This document shows, in pieces, positions 1-6,496 of a DNA stretch of 64,000 nt. The DNA comes from a virus: positions 82,674 through 146,673 of IMG/VR virus record IMGVR_UViG_3300036760_000150; one strand, given 5' to 3'. The notes under the pieces were generated by a model, which worked only from the letters and a program-made list of their open reading frames with translations, was not told where the DNA came from and did not search any database. The translations under genes and the position numbers were made by a program. How positions within the stretch are numbered: position 1 is the first letter of the stretch; each line of letters opens with the position of its first letter.

Positions 1-403
1 CCATGTCTGAGAGGATACTATGATCGACCGGCAGCCGCAAGCACGTCGCCATGGTTATCGCAGCTGCGTTGGCATGGATCTCTTGCATCTTGTTTGTCAC
101 TGTCCCCTCAGGCATCCAGTAGAGCATTATGGCATGACCTATCTCGTGGAGTATGACGAGCTGTTGTGCCGACTTGTTGTACGGCATCTCGTCTCTCAAC
201 CATATAACTCCGTTGCCGAAGTAGATCGCTATGTTGTTTTTCGGGTACCTTGCCGTTATACCAACGGACTCTGGGGTAGGACCAACCTTGATGTCAAGGC
301 CAAGCTCCATAGATAATGTGTGTACTGCAGGTGAGATCTTGGTTTTGTACAGCTTACCTAGAGAACTTCTTGATGTACTCCGCTGCGTCTTCGTGCGGCT
401 CAT
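1..403 (-). CDS. Zinc metallopeptidase-like protein, C-terminus outside the window
   Basis: The reading frame runs off the left edge, so only the N-terminal about 134 residues are visible. It contains HEIGHAIM followed about 20 residues later by an EIHANAAA segment. This is the HExxH zinc site plus a downstream glutamate helix typical of small zincin-like peptidases in phages and mobile elements. I chose the ATG at 403 because GAGGGTAAGG precedes it, although it lies 50 bp inside the upstream gene; an ATG at 310 is the alternative. Peptidase activity is inferred from the motif only. The substrate is unknown. Confidence 0.6.
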   Translation of the reverse strand, partial: MSRTKTQRSTSRSSLGKLYKTKISPAVHTLSMELGLDIKVGPTPESVGITARYPKNNIAIYFGNGVIWLRDEMPYNKSAQQLVILHEIGHAIMLYWMPEGTVTNKMQEIHANAAAITMATCLRLPVDHSILSDM

Positions 404-704
404 CCTTACCCTCACCCTTTCGTACTATATAGATCTCAACCCAGTTGTCTCCTATTGGCATTACCTGGATCTGGTACGAGACCGAGTTGCATGTACCGAG
501 AAAAAATAATATGGCTGCCACTAACTGTTCTGTGAGAGTCTGATAGTCTACAGCAAGCGCCATAGATGTAAGTGCGCAGTCTATCGCGTTTTGTACGCCG
601 CGTCTGTACTCCTCATCTCTCTCATCTGTGAAGTATAAACCAGACACATACTCAGGTGCACACTCCGAACACTCTGTTACGGGCCAGTCTTCGTCGTCAG
701 CCAT
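354..704 (-). CDS. Hypothetical protein, 116 aa
   Basis: I do not recognise this protein. The ATG at 704 has an AGAGGT ribosome site seven bases upstream, better than the in-frame GTG at 722. The N-terminus is acidic and contains two closely spaced cysteines (ECSEC), the middle is a hydrophobic helix (residues about 65-85), and the C-terminus is charged. It overlaps the preceding zinc-ribbon gene by a few bases, so the two are translationally coupled. Confidence 0.7.
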   Translation of the reverse strand: MADDEDWPVTECSECAPEYVSGLYFTDERDEEYRRGVQNAIDCALTSMALAVDYQTLTEQLVAAILFFLGTCNSVSYQIQVMPIGDNWVEIYIVRKGEGKDEPHEDAAEYIKKFSR

Positions 705-870
705 ACTTGTACCTCTTACCACATCGACAGACGATCATCTTCACCGGCATGCCGACGCGGCCTCTCACCATCCTGAGCTTGTCCATGCCGTGGTCACATT
801 TGGCCACATCGAAGATCGTAGACTTTTTGACCACGTCTTTCATCTTAAGGAAGTCGTTGTAGTGCATCAT
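697..870 (-). CDS. Small zinc-ribbon-like protein, 57 aa
   Basis: This short gene is read from ATG 870, which overlaps the stop of the AAA+ ATPase gene (TAATG), to a TGA at 697 that overlaps the next gene. The protein has KCDHG near the middle and CRCGKRYKYG at the end. Four metal ligands (C, H, C, C) are thus spaced like a degenerate zinc ribbon. Function is unknown. Tight coupling on both sides and the ligand pattern support it as a real gene. Confidence 0.65.
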   Translation of the reverse strand: MMHYNDFLKMKDVVKKSTIFDVAKCDHGMDKLRMVRGRVGMPVKMIVCRCGKRYKYG

Positions 871-1877
871 TATCCCCTTTTGTTCTCGTCACTGCTATAG
901 TCATTTGAACCTATGCCCATACGTCCTCTACCTGAGTCGTCCGACTTAGGTGAGTACTTCATCTTACCCAGCCTGTTGATCGTCTCTTGTGTCGGCATGC
1001 CGAGGCAGAAGATGCTCACGATCATGTCTCTGAGATGGGCGAACGTGAATCCTTTGGTGACAGTTGCTAGGTTGATATGCTCAACCTCACCGGTCTGCTG
1101 GTTAGTCTCCTTGTGGATATGGTTGCCTTCCCCTAGTTTATGCTCGATGTAGAACTGTCGAGCTTCCTCGCTTGGGTACCCGATCTCCACTATCTTGTCG
1201 AACCTAGACGGTCTGTTTACGAGTCTGGGAGGAAGCTTCTCTGGGTAGTTCGTGGTGGCGATGTACACCACGTTGTCGGCCTGAACTGATCCGTCCAACA
1301 AGTTCAACAGGTGGTGCTCGTTACCGTGCATCAAGATGTCGTCAACATCCTCTAATAGGACCAAGATCTTCCTGTTAGGCTCTACCTGTCTGATAACTCT
1401 CATGGCCTCTTCAAGAGTCTGAGGGTTCTGTGACAAGAACACAAGCCCATCCTGCTTGTTGATCATCTCCTGGGCAACCAACGACACGGTGCAGGACTTC
1501 CCGCCACCCGGAGGTCCCCACAGTAGAAATCCTCGTTTGTGGACGAACCCGTACTGCTCGAACTTAGGCTTAAGACTCCAGAACTTGTCTATCTCGCTCA
1601 AGATCATGGCACTCTTGCTGTCTGGGAACTTCAGTAGGTTGTCTGTGACGATGTCTTCGCGAGAGAAGACTATCCCTGCATTGTCTATCATGAGTCGGTA
1701 CAACGCAGACGGCATCTTGTCTACAGTCTTGGTGGCTGGTCTGTAGTACTTACCGTCTAGGGTTGTGTACTGGACGAACGAGGCGGCACGTTTGGCCTGT
1801 ACGAAGTCTTTTGTGCTTGATATCTTGTCATTTTCGCCAACGATCGTGGGTATAGCGACATTTTTCAGTTCATCCAT
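870..1877 (-). CDS. AAA+ ATPase (Bcs1/FtsH-like central domain)
   Basis: This 335-residue protein has Walker A GPPGGGKS at about residue 121, Walker B ILVLLEDVDD at about 171, a sensor-1 ATTN at about 208 and an arginine-rich RLVNRPSRFD segment at about 218 that fits the arginine-finger region. The order and spacing match classic AAA ATPases that remodel protein complexes. The N-terminal 100 residues are an unrecognised substrate or adaptor domain, and the C-terminus is low complexity (Gly, Ser, Asp). Phage AAA proteins of this type are often found without a known partner. The flanking small genes do not identify one. Confidence 0.9.
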   Translation of the reverse strand: MDELKNVAIPTIVGENDKISSTKDFVQAKRAASFVQYTTLDGKYYRPATKTVDKMPSALYRLMIDNAGIVFSREDIVTDNLLKFPDSKSAMILSEIDKFWSLKPKFEQYGFVHKRGFLLWGPPGGGKSCTVSLVAQEMINKQDGLVFLSQNPQTLEEAMRVIRQVEPNRKILVLLEDVDDILMHGNEHHLLNLLDGSVQADNVVYIATTNYPEKLPPRLVNRPSRFDKIVEIGYPSEEARQFYIEHKLGEGNHIHKETNQQTGEVEHINLATVTKGFTFAHLRDMIVSIFCLGMPTQETINRLGKMKYSPKSDDSGRGRMGIGSNDYSSDENKRG

Positions 1878-1883
1878 CTCGTG

Positions 1884-2117
1884 TTACTCCTGTCGAATGT
1901 TGTTTAACACCAACGACATGGCGTCTGCCATGGCATCTATGTAGCCGTTGTGGTAGTCGAGCTTGCGATCCCACAGCTCATCTTCCGTCATCTGGTGCAC
2001 GGGTAAGGTGTGTGCGAATATCTCAGCCGACGACCTGGCCATGTTAAGGATGTTATCACGCTCGTCGGCGTCGAGTCCAGCTTGTCTCAACTTTTCCTCA
2101 GACGTCATGTTAGTCAT
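1884..2117 (-). CDS. Hypothetical protein, 77 aa
   Basis: This is a small, mostly helical acidic protein with no recognised domain. The ATG at 2117 overlaps the end of the upstream gene and is preceded by AAGAGAG. It lies six bases in front of the AAA+ ATPase gene and is probably cotranscribed with it. A role as an adaptor for the ATPase is possible but rests on position only. Confidence 0.75.
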   Translation of the reverse strand: MTNMTSEEKLRQAGLDADERDNILNMARSSAEIFAHTLPVHQMTEDELWDRKLDYHNGYIDAMADAMSLVLNNIRQE

Positions 2118-2373
2118 AGCTCTCTTCGTCTTCCCAGAATTCTACATTTGATTGGTCGTCACCAAGCCGTCCTTCATCGATCTCAACCTCTTCGATGCCG
2201 TTGTTGCACTCGAAGCACAGCGATGGCGCACAACTTTGAGCCATGAGATACGCCTTTTTCTCAGAGTCGTTCATGGCCTCGAAAGATTTAAGTTCTTCTC
2301 CGGACAACTTTATATTGTTGTAGCCGGTGCCATACACAGGGAATGAGATCTTGAACGTCTTACCCTCGCCCAT
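2110..2373 (-). CDS. Hypothetical acidic protein, 87 aa
   Basis: The start has a strong AAGGAGAG site. The protein contains a CFEC pair at about residue 53 and a very acidic C-terminus. It overlaps its downstream neighbour by eight bases and its upstream neighbour by 14, so it sits in the same operon as the AAA+ ATPase. No family is recognised. Confidence 0.75.
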   Translation of the reverse strand: MGEGKTFKISFPVYGTGYNNIKLSGEELKSFEAMNDSEKKAYLMAQSCAPSLCFECNNGIEEVEIDEGRLGDDQSNVEFWEDEESYD

Positions 2374-2602
2374 CTGTCTCTCCTTTTATTCTTTTAAAGA
2401 TCTTAACACATCGCGGACAATTTATCGCATCTAATGTACAATCGTCACGAGATTTTATGTCGAACTTTCCTTTTCTACCGCACAGCAGTTGATACTGAGA
2501 CCTTGTTATGCGGCCTACTGTTAGGTAGGAGTAGTTAACGTTTGGGTTGTTAGGCACGAATTGAGCGTGCACAACAGAATGTTTATTTGTTCCTGTCCCC
2601 AA
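2360..2602 (-). CDS. Hypothetical protein with CPRC motif, up to 80 aa
   Basis: The frame opens with a TTG at 2602; a GTG at 2572 is an alternative and no start has a good ribosome site. The C-terminal part contains a cysteine at about residue 41 and CPRC at about residue 63, which could form one zinc site. It appears to be the first gene of the 1..2602 minus-strand operon, opposite the divergent membrane genes. Confidence 0.55.
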   Translation of the reverse strand: MGTGTNKHSVVHAQFVPNNPNVNYSYLTVGRITRSQYQLLCGRKGKFDIKSRDDCTLDAINCPRCVKIFKRIKGETDGRG

Positions 2603-2688
2603 AATCGTTTAACTTCTGGTCAATGATCAATGTGTGTGCACTTCAGTTAGAGCTTGCTTTGTATCTACGTAGATGTTACGATGTTGTG

Positions 2689-2925
2689 ATGAGTAAGTAT
2701 GTCAAGATCGTTCTTCTTTATCTAGTGCTTCCAGTTGTCGTAGTTCTGTCTGCTCGTGTCTACATACTTGACTGGGCCACTATGTCGTTTAAGTTCGGAT
2801 GTGACACTGCGGCAGAGCGTGTCTACAGGTTCAACAGCAAAGCTCTAGGTCGAGAGCTTCAGCATTTCTGTGTCGTGTATACCGGCAACATAAAGAAGGA
2901 GTTCGGCGATGGCTTCGATCACTAA
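2689..2925 (+). CDS. Small membrane protein, 78 aa
   Basis: The N-terminus is a single hydrophobic helix (about residues 5-25) after MSKYVKI, followed by a polar tail with two cysteines. Upstream, a weak sigma70-like pair (TTGCTT, 17 bp, TACGAT) ends close to the ATG. Small phage membrane proteins in such runs are often i-spanins or host-takeover proteins. Nothing in the sequence decides between these. Confidence 0.65.
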   Translation: MSKYVKIVLLYLVLPVVVVLSARVYILDWATMSFKFGCDTAAERVYRFNSKALGRELQHFCVVYTGNIKKEFGDGFDH

Positions 2926-3163
2926 AATGTACACATATTTACTGGTAGTCATCCTTTTTCTAGGAGTTGGGTTAGGATGGTACTGTGATCATGGTCAACA
3001 ACAGAGGAAGATAAGGCAAGCTTACTTCGACGCATGTTATTCTTTCATGTCAACAGCGGCGACGCAGATGGTACAAGACAACGATAAAGAAACTCTTGAT
3101 GTGCTACCCTTGGATATCATCTACGAACAATGTAGCAAATTATCTAAAGAGTACATGCAGTAG
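2909..3163 (+). CDS. Small membrane protein, 84 aa
   Basis: An N-terminal transmembrane helix (about residues 9-25) is followed by a charged, helical domain with two cysteines. It overlaps the preceding gene by 17 bases. It has the overall shape of the preceding and following proteins: short N-terminus, one helix, polar C-terminus. No family is recognised. Confidence 0.7.
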   Translation: MASITKMYTYLLVVILFLGVGLGWYCDHGQQQRKIRQAYFDACYSFMSTAATQMVQDNDKETLDVLPLDIIYEQCSKLSKEYMQ

Positions 3164-3171
3164 TACGATAG

Positions 3172-3366
3172 ATGAAGTTAATCGAGTTATGTCAATTTGT
3201 TGTCAAACCATGTGAGACCGATCTTTGTCGTCATGTTGTGTACGGCGCGATCGCTTTGGCATTTTTAGTTGTTGTGGTATGTGGCATAGGCCTGTACTCT
3301 GGTGAGTACCAGAGACGCGAGCAGGAGAGGTTTAAGAGTGTGCTTAAGCTGAGAAGGAAGAGATGA
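3172..3366 (+). CDS. Small membrane protein, 64 aa
   Basis: A central transmembrane helix (about residues 24-43) lies between a Cys-rich N-terminus and a strongly basic C-terminus (KLRRKR). The positive-inside rule would put the C-terminus in the cytoplasm. It is the third single-helix protein in a row. Its stop overlaps the next start (ATGA). Confidence 0.7.
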   Translation: MKLIELCQFVVKPCETDLCRHVVYGAIALAFLVVVVCGIGLYSGEYQRREQERFKSVLKLRRKR

Positions 3367-3587
3367 CTGAGGACGGTAAGAAACTAGTATACCTGCAAGC
3401 TTACAGTCTTGCTAAGCAGTACACAAAAGGATTCTTTGCGGCTTTGCCCACCAACCATCGTTTGATGTCTCCTAAGGTGTACGATGCCGTTCAGGGCGCC
3501 ATATTCAACTCTTACGTCGATGCCTACAACCAAGGTGCACGAGACATGGAAGTGGCAAGGGCTAGGGAGCTGTATGAAACGAAGTGA
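3363..3587 (+). CDS. Hypothetical protein, 74 aa
   Basis: This soluble helical protein starts at an ATG that overlaps the upstream stop. It contains an alternating YLQAYSLAKQY helix and a basic/acidic C-terminal helix. No family is recognised. Translational coupling on both sides supports it as real. Confidence 0.7.
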   Translation: MTEDGKKLVYLQAYSLAKQYTKGFFAALPTNHRLMSPKVYDAVQGAIFNSYVDAYNQGARDMEVARARELYETK

Positions 3588-3822
3588 GCTAGTTAAACAC
3601 ATGACCGAACACTGGTGCGGACTCTCGTTCCAGTACATACCTGACGAAGATTCGTACGACGAGGTCATGGAGAACATGGATATCATGTTAACTTTGATCG
3701 AGTTCCATGGTATGCTTCCACCTCCTACGTTTGGTCAGATCGGCTATGGTGCTTCACAGATAAAGCATGACACCATATTCTTCCAATGGGACCCTGAAGC
3801 AGAAGACAAGCAGGATGCGTGA
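3574..3822 (+). CDS. Hypothetical protein, 82 aa
   Basis: The ATG at 3574 is inside the end of the previous gene and has AGGGAG just upstream. A longer in-frame extension to 3484 would overlap the neighbour almost completely and is rejected. The sequence is rich in Asp, Glu and Met. No known domain is recognised. Confidence 0.65.
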   Translation: MKRSELVKHMTEHWCGLSFQYIPDEDSYDEVMENMDIMLTLIEFHGMLPPPTFGQIGYGASQIKHDTIFFQWDPEAEDKQDA

Positions 3823-4019
3823 TGTGTTGCATGATATGTCAACTTATAGATCGTGAACGTCTAACGTATGAGGAAGCCTGGAAGGCTGCGGGTGGCGGCG
3901 AGCATATCGTTGAGCCTGAACATGCAGACGAGTTGATCGGTAAGATCGATCGATTGTACCGTGGTGAACAAGGAGCTGCTGTAGAGCATGGCACTGAAGA
4001 AGACGAAGAAGAGTCATAG
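3822..4019 (+). CDS. Hypothetical protein, 65 aa
   Basis: The ATG at 3822 overlaps the upstream TGA. The N-terminus carries three cysteines (CCMIC), the middle has a helix with EEAWKAAGG, and the C-terminus is extremely acidic. The acidic tail and closely spaced cysteines suggest a small metal-binding or nucleic-acid-mimic protein, but this is a guess. Confidence 0.6.
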   Translation: MCCMICQLIDRERLTYEEAWKAAGGGEHIVEPEHADELIGKIDRLYRGEQGAAVEHGTEEDEEES

Positions 4020-4191
4020 GAAAGACAACAAGGTAGACACGAAGCTAGACACGAAGCTAGACACGAAGCTAGAGTACTGCCATCACGATCCCAGCGTCAA
4101 GACCGAGGTGATCCACGAAGGCGACCCATACATCTTCGTCTACTGCAAGAACTGCAACGAGTCGATCTACAAGTGGAGAGGGTGGGATTGA
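3988..4191 (+). CDS. Small zinc-ribbon protein with DTKL repeats, 67 aa
   Basis: The N-terminus is basic, then come three tandem DTKL units encoded by an exact 12-bp repeat (4034..4069). The C-terminal half has CHH and CKNC pairs about 25 residues apart, a zinc-ribbon spacing. It overlaps the preceding gene by 32 bases. Nucleic-acid binding is likely from the basic N-terminus and ribbon, but no specific family is recognised. Confidence 0.65.
   Translation: MALKKTKKSHRKDNKVDTKLDTKLDTKLEYCHHDPSVKTEVIHEGDPYIFVYCKNCNESIYKWRGWD
4034..4069 (+). repeat. Three exact 12-bp tandem repeats
   Basis: The unit TAGACACGAAGC occurs three times in a row inside the small zinc-ribbon gene. Because the unit is a multiple of three, copy-number changes keep the frame and only lengthen a DTKL linker. 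Confidence 0.9.
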
Positions 4192-4192
4192 T

Positions 4193-4438
4193 ATGTACAG
4201 AGATGGTAGACAGTACTTCTTCAAGAACGTTCGGTTGATCAAGAGTAGGTGGATCAGCAGTTGCCTTGTCGTGGACGGTTACGAGTACAACCCGTTCTTG
4301 TTGCTTGAGATCAGTCCGAACCTGACTAAGTTCCCTAGAGGGAAGCGCCTGTGGGACAATGGCTACGTGTCGTTTGGCCTCTTTCGTCTCAAGCTCACGC
4401 TGTACGTGACCTTGACATTTCTAAGGTATCTGAGGTAG
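4193..4438 (+). CDS. Hypothetical protein, 81 aa
   Basis: This begins one base after the preceding stop codon, without a strong ribosome site, so it is probably translated by coupling. The sequence is basic and aromatic, with a hydrophobic C-terminal segment that may touch the membrane. No family is recognised. Confidence 0.6.
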   Translation: MYRDGRQYFFKNVRLIKSRWISSCLVVDGYEYNPFLLLEISPNLTKFPRGKRLWDNGYVSFGLFRLKLTLYVTLTFLRYLR

Positions 4439-4475
4439 TTTACAGGTACATGTCTGTTACCATGAAGGAGTACAC

Positions 4476-4799
4476 ATGAACAACGTATTATCTATATCTC
4501 CAAGGAAGATCACGAAGAACGGGCAGATCGTCCTGCCCAAGGCAGTGCGCGACACACTAGGCGTGAAGAACGGTGACTTCGTGTCGTTCAACATCATAGA
4601 CGGCCTAGTCACCGTCACCCGAGAGCCCATCAACGAGGCTGTCCAGAGTGGTCGGTCTTTGTCTACCAAGGAGTTAGACGAGGCGTTTGACGAGGTCGAG
4701 GCGACCATCCAGAAGTCTGTGGCGATCAGCCCAGAGACCCTGACTGGTGGTCCTACAACCGCAACTGAGGTTGCGGACGACGGGTTGGCGCCGTTCTGA
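4476..4799 (+). CDS. AbrB/SpoVT-type (swapped-hairpin) DNA-binding regulator
   Basis: Residues about 8-50 carry the hallmark of the AbrB/MazE/SpoVT fold: KITKNGQIVLPKAVRDTLG followed by NGDFVSFNI. Such proteins bind DNA as dimers and act as transition-state regulators or antitoxins. The remaining 55 residues are a flexible acidic tail. A start with AAGGAG about eight bases upstream supports ATG 4476. No toxin gene is adjacent, so a regulator is more likely than an antitoxin. The inverted TTTATACG repeats elsewhere in the window are candidate targets, by inference only. Confidence 0.85.
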   Translation: MNNVLSISPRKITKNGQIVLPKAVRDTLGVKNGDFVSFNIIDGLVTVTREPINEAVQSGRSLSTKELDEAFDEVEATIQKSVAISPETLTGGPTTATEVADDGLAPF

Positions 4800-4963
4800 T
4801 GACATCAGATCATTTTAAAGTGGCACTGACCACTGCGGCGATCTTCGCCGTCTTCATTGTAGGGTATGCGTACTTCATCGGTGCCCCATTGGCACAGGCC
4901 TCGAAAGGTATGGCAGCGGCCATATGTCAATCCTGGCACCTTAACTGCTACTTTGGTCCGTGA
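4799..4963 (+). CDS. Small membrane protein, 54 aa
   Basis: A short gene starts inside the AbrB gene stop (TGATG) and runs to a TGA at 4961-4963. It has an N-terminal hydrophobic helix (about residues 9-30: AAIFAVFIVGYAY) and a tail with two cysteines. It is the last gene before the late-type promoter that opens the virion block. Confidence 0.6.
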   Translation: MTSDHFKVALTTAAIFAVFIVGYAYFIGAPLAQASKGMAAAICQSWHLNCYFGP

Positions 4964-4998
4964 CGGTTCCTGAATAAGATCAACAAGTTAGGGTAAAG

Positions 4999-5018
4999 TC
5001 TTAATCTTATTGAAGAAT
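4999..5018 (+). promoter_or_regulatory. Candidate late promoter element
   Basis: TCTTAATCTTA lies about 30 bp upstream of the first virion gene and is followed by TTGAAGAATCT. The same extended arrangement recurs at 12645, and the core recurs before other plus-strand virion operons. No sigma70 boxes with correct spacing are seen here. Confidence 0.55.
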
Positions 5019-5039
5019 CTATAAAAGAGGAGCCTCACC

Positions 5040-5450
5040 ATGAGACTAGGCCTAGTCATACTCAGCCCCTTCTCAACTCTCAACAACCTGCAGCACCTCA
5101 ACCAGGCCTCTGTGTCTCAGGGCGACACTGCTGACGTGTACTTCCAGCTCGTTGACATGGACACCATATCTGAGAGATTCCAGAGAGGTATCAGGTACAT
5201 GCCAGCTTCTGGTGCCACGATGCAGGTGACCATGAAATCTATCAACGATGCGAACACGGTCGCGAAGGCAGCCACGATGGCGTTCCCTTCGGACGACAGG
5301 TCTATCTGGAAGTTCAGCCTGTCTGCTGCGGAGACGCAAAAAGTGGCCGGTGTGAACCTCAGAATCGTCTTGACAGAGGGGTCCAACATCAAGTCGGCCA
5401 ACGCAACCAACGTCATATCTGTGACGCCTGCGAACCAGTTTCAGTGTTAG
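5040..5450 (+). CDS. Putative virion structural protein, 136 aa
   Basis: The start is set by AAGAGGAG about ten bases upstream. The sequence is beta-rich (alternating hydrophobic and polar strands), consistent with a small jelly-roll or Ig-like virion domain. It is the first gene after the candidate late promoter. Assignment as structural rests on this position and on composition; no family is recognised. Confidence 0.6.
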   Translation: MRLGLVILSPFSTLNNLQHLNQASVSQGDTADVYFQLVDMDTISERFQRGIRYMPASGATMQVTMKSINDANTVAKAATMAFPSDDRSIWKFSLSAAETQKVAGVNLRIVLTEGSNIKSANATNVISVTPANQFQC

Positions 5451-5451
5451 T

Positions 5452-5589
5452 ATGAGTTGTCTAAACTGTGGCAAAAAGTTAAGGCTACAAAATACTATTG
5501 GATATTGTCGTAAACATAGAGGCCATGCACCTAAGGTTGTTGAATATCATAAACAATATCAACGAGATAATAAAGAAATTAAAGGGTAA
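5452..5589 (+). CDS. 45-aa zinc-finger peptide, possible remnant of an HNH homing endonuclease
   Basis: The ATG lies two bases after the previous stop. The protein starts MSCLNCGKKLRLQNTIGYC and continues with KHRGH, giving Cys-Cys-Cys-His ligands. This resembles the N-terminal zinc finger that precedes the HNH domain in many phage homing endonucleases, but the nuclease domain is absent. The stretch is markedly more AT-rich than the flanking virion genes. It could instead be a free-standing zinc peptide. Confidence 0.5.
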   Translation: MSCLNCGKKLRLQNTIGYCRKHRGHAPKVVEYHKQYQRDNKEIKG

Positions 5590-5607
5590 TAAGACAGGGG
5601 CAATTTA

Positions 5608-6492
5608 ATGTCTGAATATAGTCGTACAAAACCTATCCCAAATCGTAACTATCCATCAAAAAGTGTAGTTGGTGGTGTTGCTGGTTTTTCACGTGTAGAA
5701 GCCATGTTAACAGTAGATAGATTACGTCAAGAATTTTTGTTCGGTATACCATTAGTTTCTTTCATCACGAAGGAGACCCTTAAGGACGAAACTATCAGGA
5801 ACATCTTGAATCGTGCTGCTGCTCGCGTAGAGCTTGAGTGTAAGATCGACGTCACTCCTGTGCAAAGAGAGGGTCATTTTCCATTTGATAGAGTTAAATT
5901 CCTGCAAGGATTCAACCAGATCGACCTCAGCAACGTGCCACTCAGGAGTCTTGAGGAGTTCTCAATTCGAGCAGTCAACAGTGCGAACACGCCAGACAAC
6001 GTGAGTGGTGGAGGTCCTGACGGTAAAGGGACGGTTATATACACCCTGCCACTTGATTGGATTGACCTATCACAATCACATAAAGGTATCTTGCATGTGT
6101 TCCCATTGATCAGCACGTTCACCGGTACTGGTCAGGTTGCCGCTGCAGTCATGGGGCCGTCAGCATCTCTGTTCATGAACTTGATACATCAGACATATAT
6201 GCCTGCTTATTGGTATGTCCGTTGGACGTCAGGGTTTGACGAGAATGCCGTTCCTGCAACGCTGAATGAACTTATAGGTTGTTTTGCTGCCTTAGAGATC
6301 TTGAGTTTGATCGGTCCTCTTCGTCTATGGAACTCACAGAGTATCAACATCGACGGATCTGGACAATCTGTAGCAGGACCAGGTTCGCAACTGTTCAAAC
6401 AACGTATAGATGAGTTGACCAGTCGTATCGCTGAGCTTAAAGATCTGATCAAAGCACGCTTTAGCCAGAAGATCGTGATGGTTCATATCTAA
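5608..6492 (+). CDS. Putative neck or head-completion virion protein, 294 aa
   Basis: The protein has a long N-terminal segment, an alternating strand/helix core and a C-terminal coiled coil (residues about 255-285). It contains ELECKIDVTPVQREGHFPFD, a segment type I associate with virion connector proteins of large phages, though I cannot name a family. The first 50 codons are AT-rich and use different codons from the rest of the gene. This suggests that the 5' end was replaced together with the adjacent zinc-finger peptide. Confidence 0.5.
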   Translation: MSEYSRTKPIPNRNYPSKSVVGGVAGFSRVEAMLTVDRLRQEFLFGIPLVSFITKETLKDETIRNILNRAAARVELECKIDVTPVQREGHFPFDRVKFLQGFNQIDLSNVPLRSLEEFSIRAVNSANTPDNVSGGGPDGKGTVIYTLPLDWIDLSQSHKGILHVFPLISTFTGTGQVAAAVMGPSASLFMNLIHQTYMPAYWYVRWTSGFDENAVPATLNELIGCFAALEILSLIGPLRLWNSQSINIDGSGQSVAGPGSQLFKQRIDELTSRIAELKDLIKARFSQKIVMVHI

Positions 6493-6496
6493 AGTT

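Noticed and set aside
20-509. Plus-strand open frames at the left edge
   Set aside because: They are shadows of the minus-strand metallopeptidase gene, which has HEIGH in a good context; the plus frames have no motif or ribosome site.
5073-5474. Minus-strand frame opposite the 5040 gene
   Set aside because: Arg/His/Val-rich composition typical of an antisense frame, with no start signal, and the plus gene has a strong ribosome site.
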